Origin: Armigeres subalbatus
Taxonomy: Eukaryota > Arthropoda > Insecta > Diptera > Culicidae
Reading direction: 5' to 3'
Assembly: GCF_024139115.2 (NCBI RefSeq)
Contig: NW_026943418.1
Location: 1-64,000, forward strand
Length of the DNA stretch: 64,000 bases
Of this stretch, positions 61,671 to 64,000 are shown piece after piece; within the stretch, counting starts at the first letter, position 1; the number at the start of each line of letters is the position of its first letter. The notes below the pieces were generated by a model. The model did no database searches, was not told the DNA's origin, and saw nothing but the letters and a program-made list of their open reading frames with translations. Position numbers and translations under genes: made by a program.

Positions 61671-62505
61671 TTCATTTGTGCTGGGCGCGCGGTATGCCTT
61701 TACCAGGAACTTTGAAAGCACTACTAGAGCTTTGATGAGGATGATTGGTGGTAGAAGGGAAGTTCACGTTAAGAGGACGCTTGAATATCTTATTCATACC
61801 TAAGATGAAACGAATGAATCGAAACTAAACGAACAAAAAAAAACTTAATAATTCCCAACCCATAGGGCTAAACAATCAGTAATGTGCCTAGCCTATTTTT
61901 TTTAAACGGCATACCTCCTCCGTATTCAACCGGAGTTCGATCCATTTCCTTAACCTGTTGATGAACGTCCGCTATAGTGGTCCCAAGAGTTACAATTTCC
62001 TCCAGTGACATATCTTTCGCCAAAATTTGTCGTCGAAGATCGGATGATATGGAAGCTTCCACAATTTGTTCAACGATTCTGTCATCACTTTCACGTGAAT
62101 CGTACCTGTCGAATTCGCAATGTTTGCCTTGCATACGCAACCGCAATACGAAGTCTGCAAATCGTTCATCCGCCTTCTGGACAATTTAGCGAAACAAACG
62201 ACGTTTGTAATTTCTGTTACGCATTGGCTCAAAATGTTCGTCAAGCCGCTGAATTGCCACATCATAGTAAGGGGATCGGCAAGAACACGAGAAAATTCAT
62301 CCACCCCAGGAAGATGGTCAAATATTTCTTGAATCTCGTAGCCAGCTAGATAAGGCATCTGTGAGCGTTTTTCTAGTTGCAAGATGATTCCACATGCGTC
62401 AAAGTATGTTTGAAGTTCTCGCTTCCATTTTAGCCACGCGGTAGGCAGTTGGGATCGATCCGCTCCAAGCACAAATGGCTTCACACGATCCATTGACGAA
62501 TCCAT
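61671..62505 (-). pseudogene. Gag of the Ty3/gypsy element, broken
   Basis: The start is ATG at 62505 (MDSSMDRVKPFVLG), which follows a short AT-rich gap and gives an acidic-basic gag N-terminus with WLKWKRELQTYFDACG and LAGYEIQEIFDHLPG. A frameshift near 62280 moves the reading to the frame seen at 61868-62146 (CEFDRYDSRESDDRIVEQIV, MSLEEIVTLGTTIADVHQQV), and a TAA near 62190 is in that frame. A second intron-like segment lies at 61800-61914. Gag forms the particle; this copy cannot. Confidence 0.75.
61800..61914 (-). other. Second intron-like segment, 115 bp, in the gag-nucleocapsid junction
   Basis: The minus strand reads GGAG/GTATGC at the left and CATCTTAG/GTATGA at the right, a GT-AG pair whose ends share the 7-mer AGGTATG. 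Unspliced, the gag frame meets TAG at 61868-61870 inside it. Removal joins G+GT into a glycine codon and opens a frame (MNKIFKRPLNVNFP) that runs to a TGA at 61672-61674. The pyrimidine tract is weak. An old insertion with a 7-bp target duplication explains the sequence as well as an intron does. Confidence 0.4.
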
Positions 62506-62808
62506 CCTATTTAAATATTACAATTGTATCCATACACAAAACGAAACCATCAAGCTTGATAGGAAGAATGAATGGAAAAGTGAAAAGTTGCTGGTTCTTT
62601 CAAAGTTATGAACAATTCGTTTCCATTGCCAGATACCACGAAATATATATATTATCAATGATACACCTTAATTACTGTTTGGTCACCTAGATAATATTTA
62701 ATTCTTTCATTTTCAAATTAATTATTAAATATAAATTACTTTTTTGTATGTCTTTGTTTTTTTATTATCACATGCTTTCCAACATGTGTTTTCCTCCATT
62801 TCATCCGA
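62506..62808. other. AT-rich leader between the motif array and gag
   Basis: About 300 bp without an open frame of interest, presumed to be the 5' untranslated region of the retrotransposon. I could not identify a tRNA primer-binding site. Confidence 0.4.
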
Positions 62809-63122
62809 TAGCACACAGTTGCTCTCCCAATGTATTCTTTTTTTTTTTTTTTTTAATATTTGAGTTGTTCTCCAATTATGTATTTAATTGTCTATTAGCA
62901 CACAGTTGCTCTCCAAATGTATTTTTTTTTCAGTAGCACACAGTTGCTCTCCAAGGCAAAACTGCCACCCCTTCATAGCACACAGTTGCTCTCCAATGTA
63001 CATCAATCCATAGCACACAGTTGCTCTCCATATCTGCCAAATATTGACAATTTATCACCGTAGCACACAGTTGCTCTCCAAGACTGGATTGTCACGTCTC
63101 CATAGCACATAGTCGCTATCCA
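62809..63122 (-). repeat. Seven spaced copies of a 20-bp motif upstream of gag
   Basis: Copies of TAGCACACAGTTGCTCTCCA (plus strand) start at 62809, 62896, 62934, 62976, 63011, 63061 and 63103. Five are identical (62896, 62934, 62976, 63011, 63061); the first differs at its end and the last (TAGCACATAGTCGCTATCCA) at three positions. Spacers are 67, 18, 22, 15, 30 and 22 bp, mostly AT-rich and unrelated to each other. They lie about 300 bp upstream of the gag start of the Ty3/gypsy element, where an untranslated leader is expected. Conserved words between unrelated spacers suggest binding sites for a sequence-specific protein. Confidence 0.85.
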
Positions 63123-64000
63123 AGTACACAAACATTTCGTTTGTCTTTCCACCCCACTCATTTTATTCAATTACTTTTCTCCGACACGTTATGATTCAAC
63201 AGTCAATTACTCTTCTTATTCCGGTCGACCTATACTATTATACACATTCGATTATTGAACTGCACTCGTTATCCTGTCATGTAACGGCACTTTATTTTCA
63301 TAATTTATTTTACCGTTCTATCCCAGCAGTGACTTGGAAACAAATAACTGTTTCAGACACTTACATGTGTGAGTATTGGTTCGGGATAGTAAAACATTTC
63401 GTCTTAGTAGATAGGGGAACTTGCTCACTGCTTATTTTTGCTACAGACGGTTGCATAAGTGAAATAAACTTACCTTCGAGTGTATATATTTCTCTCATGT
63501 AGAATGCCCATTCATGCCGCTGCCCATTCAGCGGTATGAAAAAACTGTAAAATTTCCCTGAAAAAAAAAACTGATATTCCTCTGGGAGGTACCGTTATGA
63601 TATCTATCACAGAGAATAAGCAAACATTAACAACAACACAATTACAACCGCTACAAAGTCGACGGCAAGATGGGAATGACATTTCTCACCCCACTGTTAA
63701 ATTGATGGAACATAATTTTGTGCTTGCGTGTGTAAAGCACGTTTTGCAGTGTTACCATGGCAACAGAAACGAATTAATGGGCAAAGATTTTTTTTTTTTT
63801 TTTTTTTTTGCTTTTCAAGGCACTGATTTCCATCCATCCTCCTCAATTAAAACACTCCCACATATGCGTTTGCACGTGGTTTTGCATAATTTTCATTTGT
63901 TCTTAGATTCTACTCTCCTACCTCAAATTCCAGTTGTTCAACTCCCACGCTAGCAAGATCACCACACGTTGTGATATAATTCAATTCACTATGATCAATT
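63123..64000. other. No gene recognised; retroelement leader or flank
   Basis: Open frames are short and lack domains. There is no copy of the 58085-58208 LTR here. A 22-base T run occupies 63788-63809. Confidence 0.5.
63751..63764. promoter_or_regulatory. RFX-type X-box motif
   Basis: GTTACCATGGCAAC differs by one base from the palindromic RFX X-box GTTGCCATGGCAAC (established motif). Whether it is used is unknown; no ciliary gene is recognised nearby. Confidence 0.35.

Larger units (their letters stand above)
58085..62505 (-). mobile_element. Ty3/gypsy-type LTR retrotransposon, inactive copy
   Basis: Read from right to left, the order is gag, zinc knuckle, aspartic protease, reverse transcriptase, RNase H, integrase, polypurine tract and a short LTR, which is the Ty3/gypsy gene order (integrase after RNase H). 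The short LTR is reminiscent of the mag lineage; this placement is tentative. Many single-base frameshifts and several in-frame stops inactivate it. The 3' LTR is present, but no matching 5' LTR is found up to 64000, so the element either extends beyond the window or lacks that end. It lies immediately beside the 23-bp satellite. Confidence 0.88.

Noticed and set aside
62809..63122. CRISPR-like array (20-bp repeats with unique spacers)
   Set aside because: The context is an animal nuclear genome with retrotransposons; the spacers are irregular (15-67 bp) and there are no cas genes.

Overview
The window looks like insect nuclear DNA, most likely from a culicine mosquito such as Aedes. This is inferred from a tRNA-derived SINE ending in a GAA/CTT-rich tail, CA-rich MITE-like repeats that begin near 'TAATCCACCTAG', a Ty3/gypsy element and pieces of non-LTR retrotransposons. 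I see no intact, confidently identifiable host protein-coding gene. Almost everything recognisable is repetitive, as in satellite-rich or heterochromatin-like sequence.

Layout. 1-2.3 kb holds nested short repeats (a MITE-like element, a SINE, another MITE carrying a near-perfect 41-bp hairpin) and a purine-rich repeat. 2.32-37.08 kb is one tandem array of about 34.7 kb built from 9- and 10-bp units (ACCTG plus ACYG or GACYG). Its minus strand has no stop codons in the core, so it gives huge open frames, one of 8,998 codons; these are a by-product of composition and not genes. A 23-bp run of N lies just beyond it. 37.67-39.47 kb is a broken non-LTR endonuclease gene, split by a 1.3-kb insertion that carries only an ORF1-like CCHC gene and has target-site duplications. 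39.5-52.3 kb is AT-rich sequence full of MITEs, a second SINE, long inverted repeats and several dispersed families present in opposite orientations. Around 52.38-52.83 kb is a well-formed 87-bp intron followed by an unidentified short open region. 53.1-57.9 kb is a second satellite with a 23-bp unit made of alternately inverted 7-mers. It is split by a 400-bp spacer, and its middle part is full of small indels. 58.09-62.5 kb is a minus-strand Ty3/gypsy-type retrotransposon (gag, zinc knuckle, protease, RT, RNase H, integrase, polypurine tract, short 3' LTR), inactivated by frameshifts and stops. Upstream of its gag lie seven copies of a 20-bp motif.

How the parts relate. The retroelement pieces form an insertion history and not a working pathway. 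The most unusual items are: (i) the seven 20-bp repeats in the presumed leader of the Ty3/gypsy element, laid out like an insulator array; (ii) an 84-bp GT-AG segment inside the RT domain whose removal restores the reading frame exactly; (iii) the ORF1-only LINE-like insertion; and (iv) the giant satellite, whose minus strand repeats the nuclear-receptor half-site AGGTCA at DR3/DR4 spacing. Everything here was read by eye; no alignments or database searches were run.
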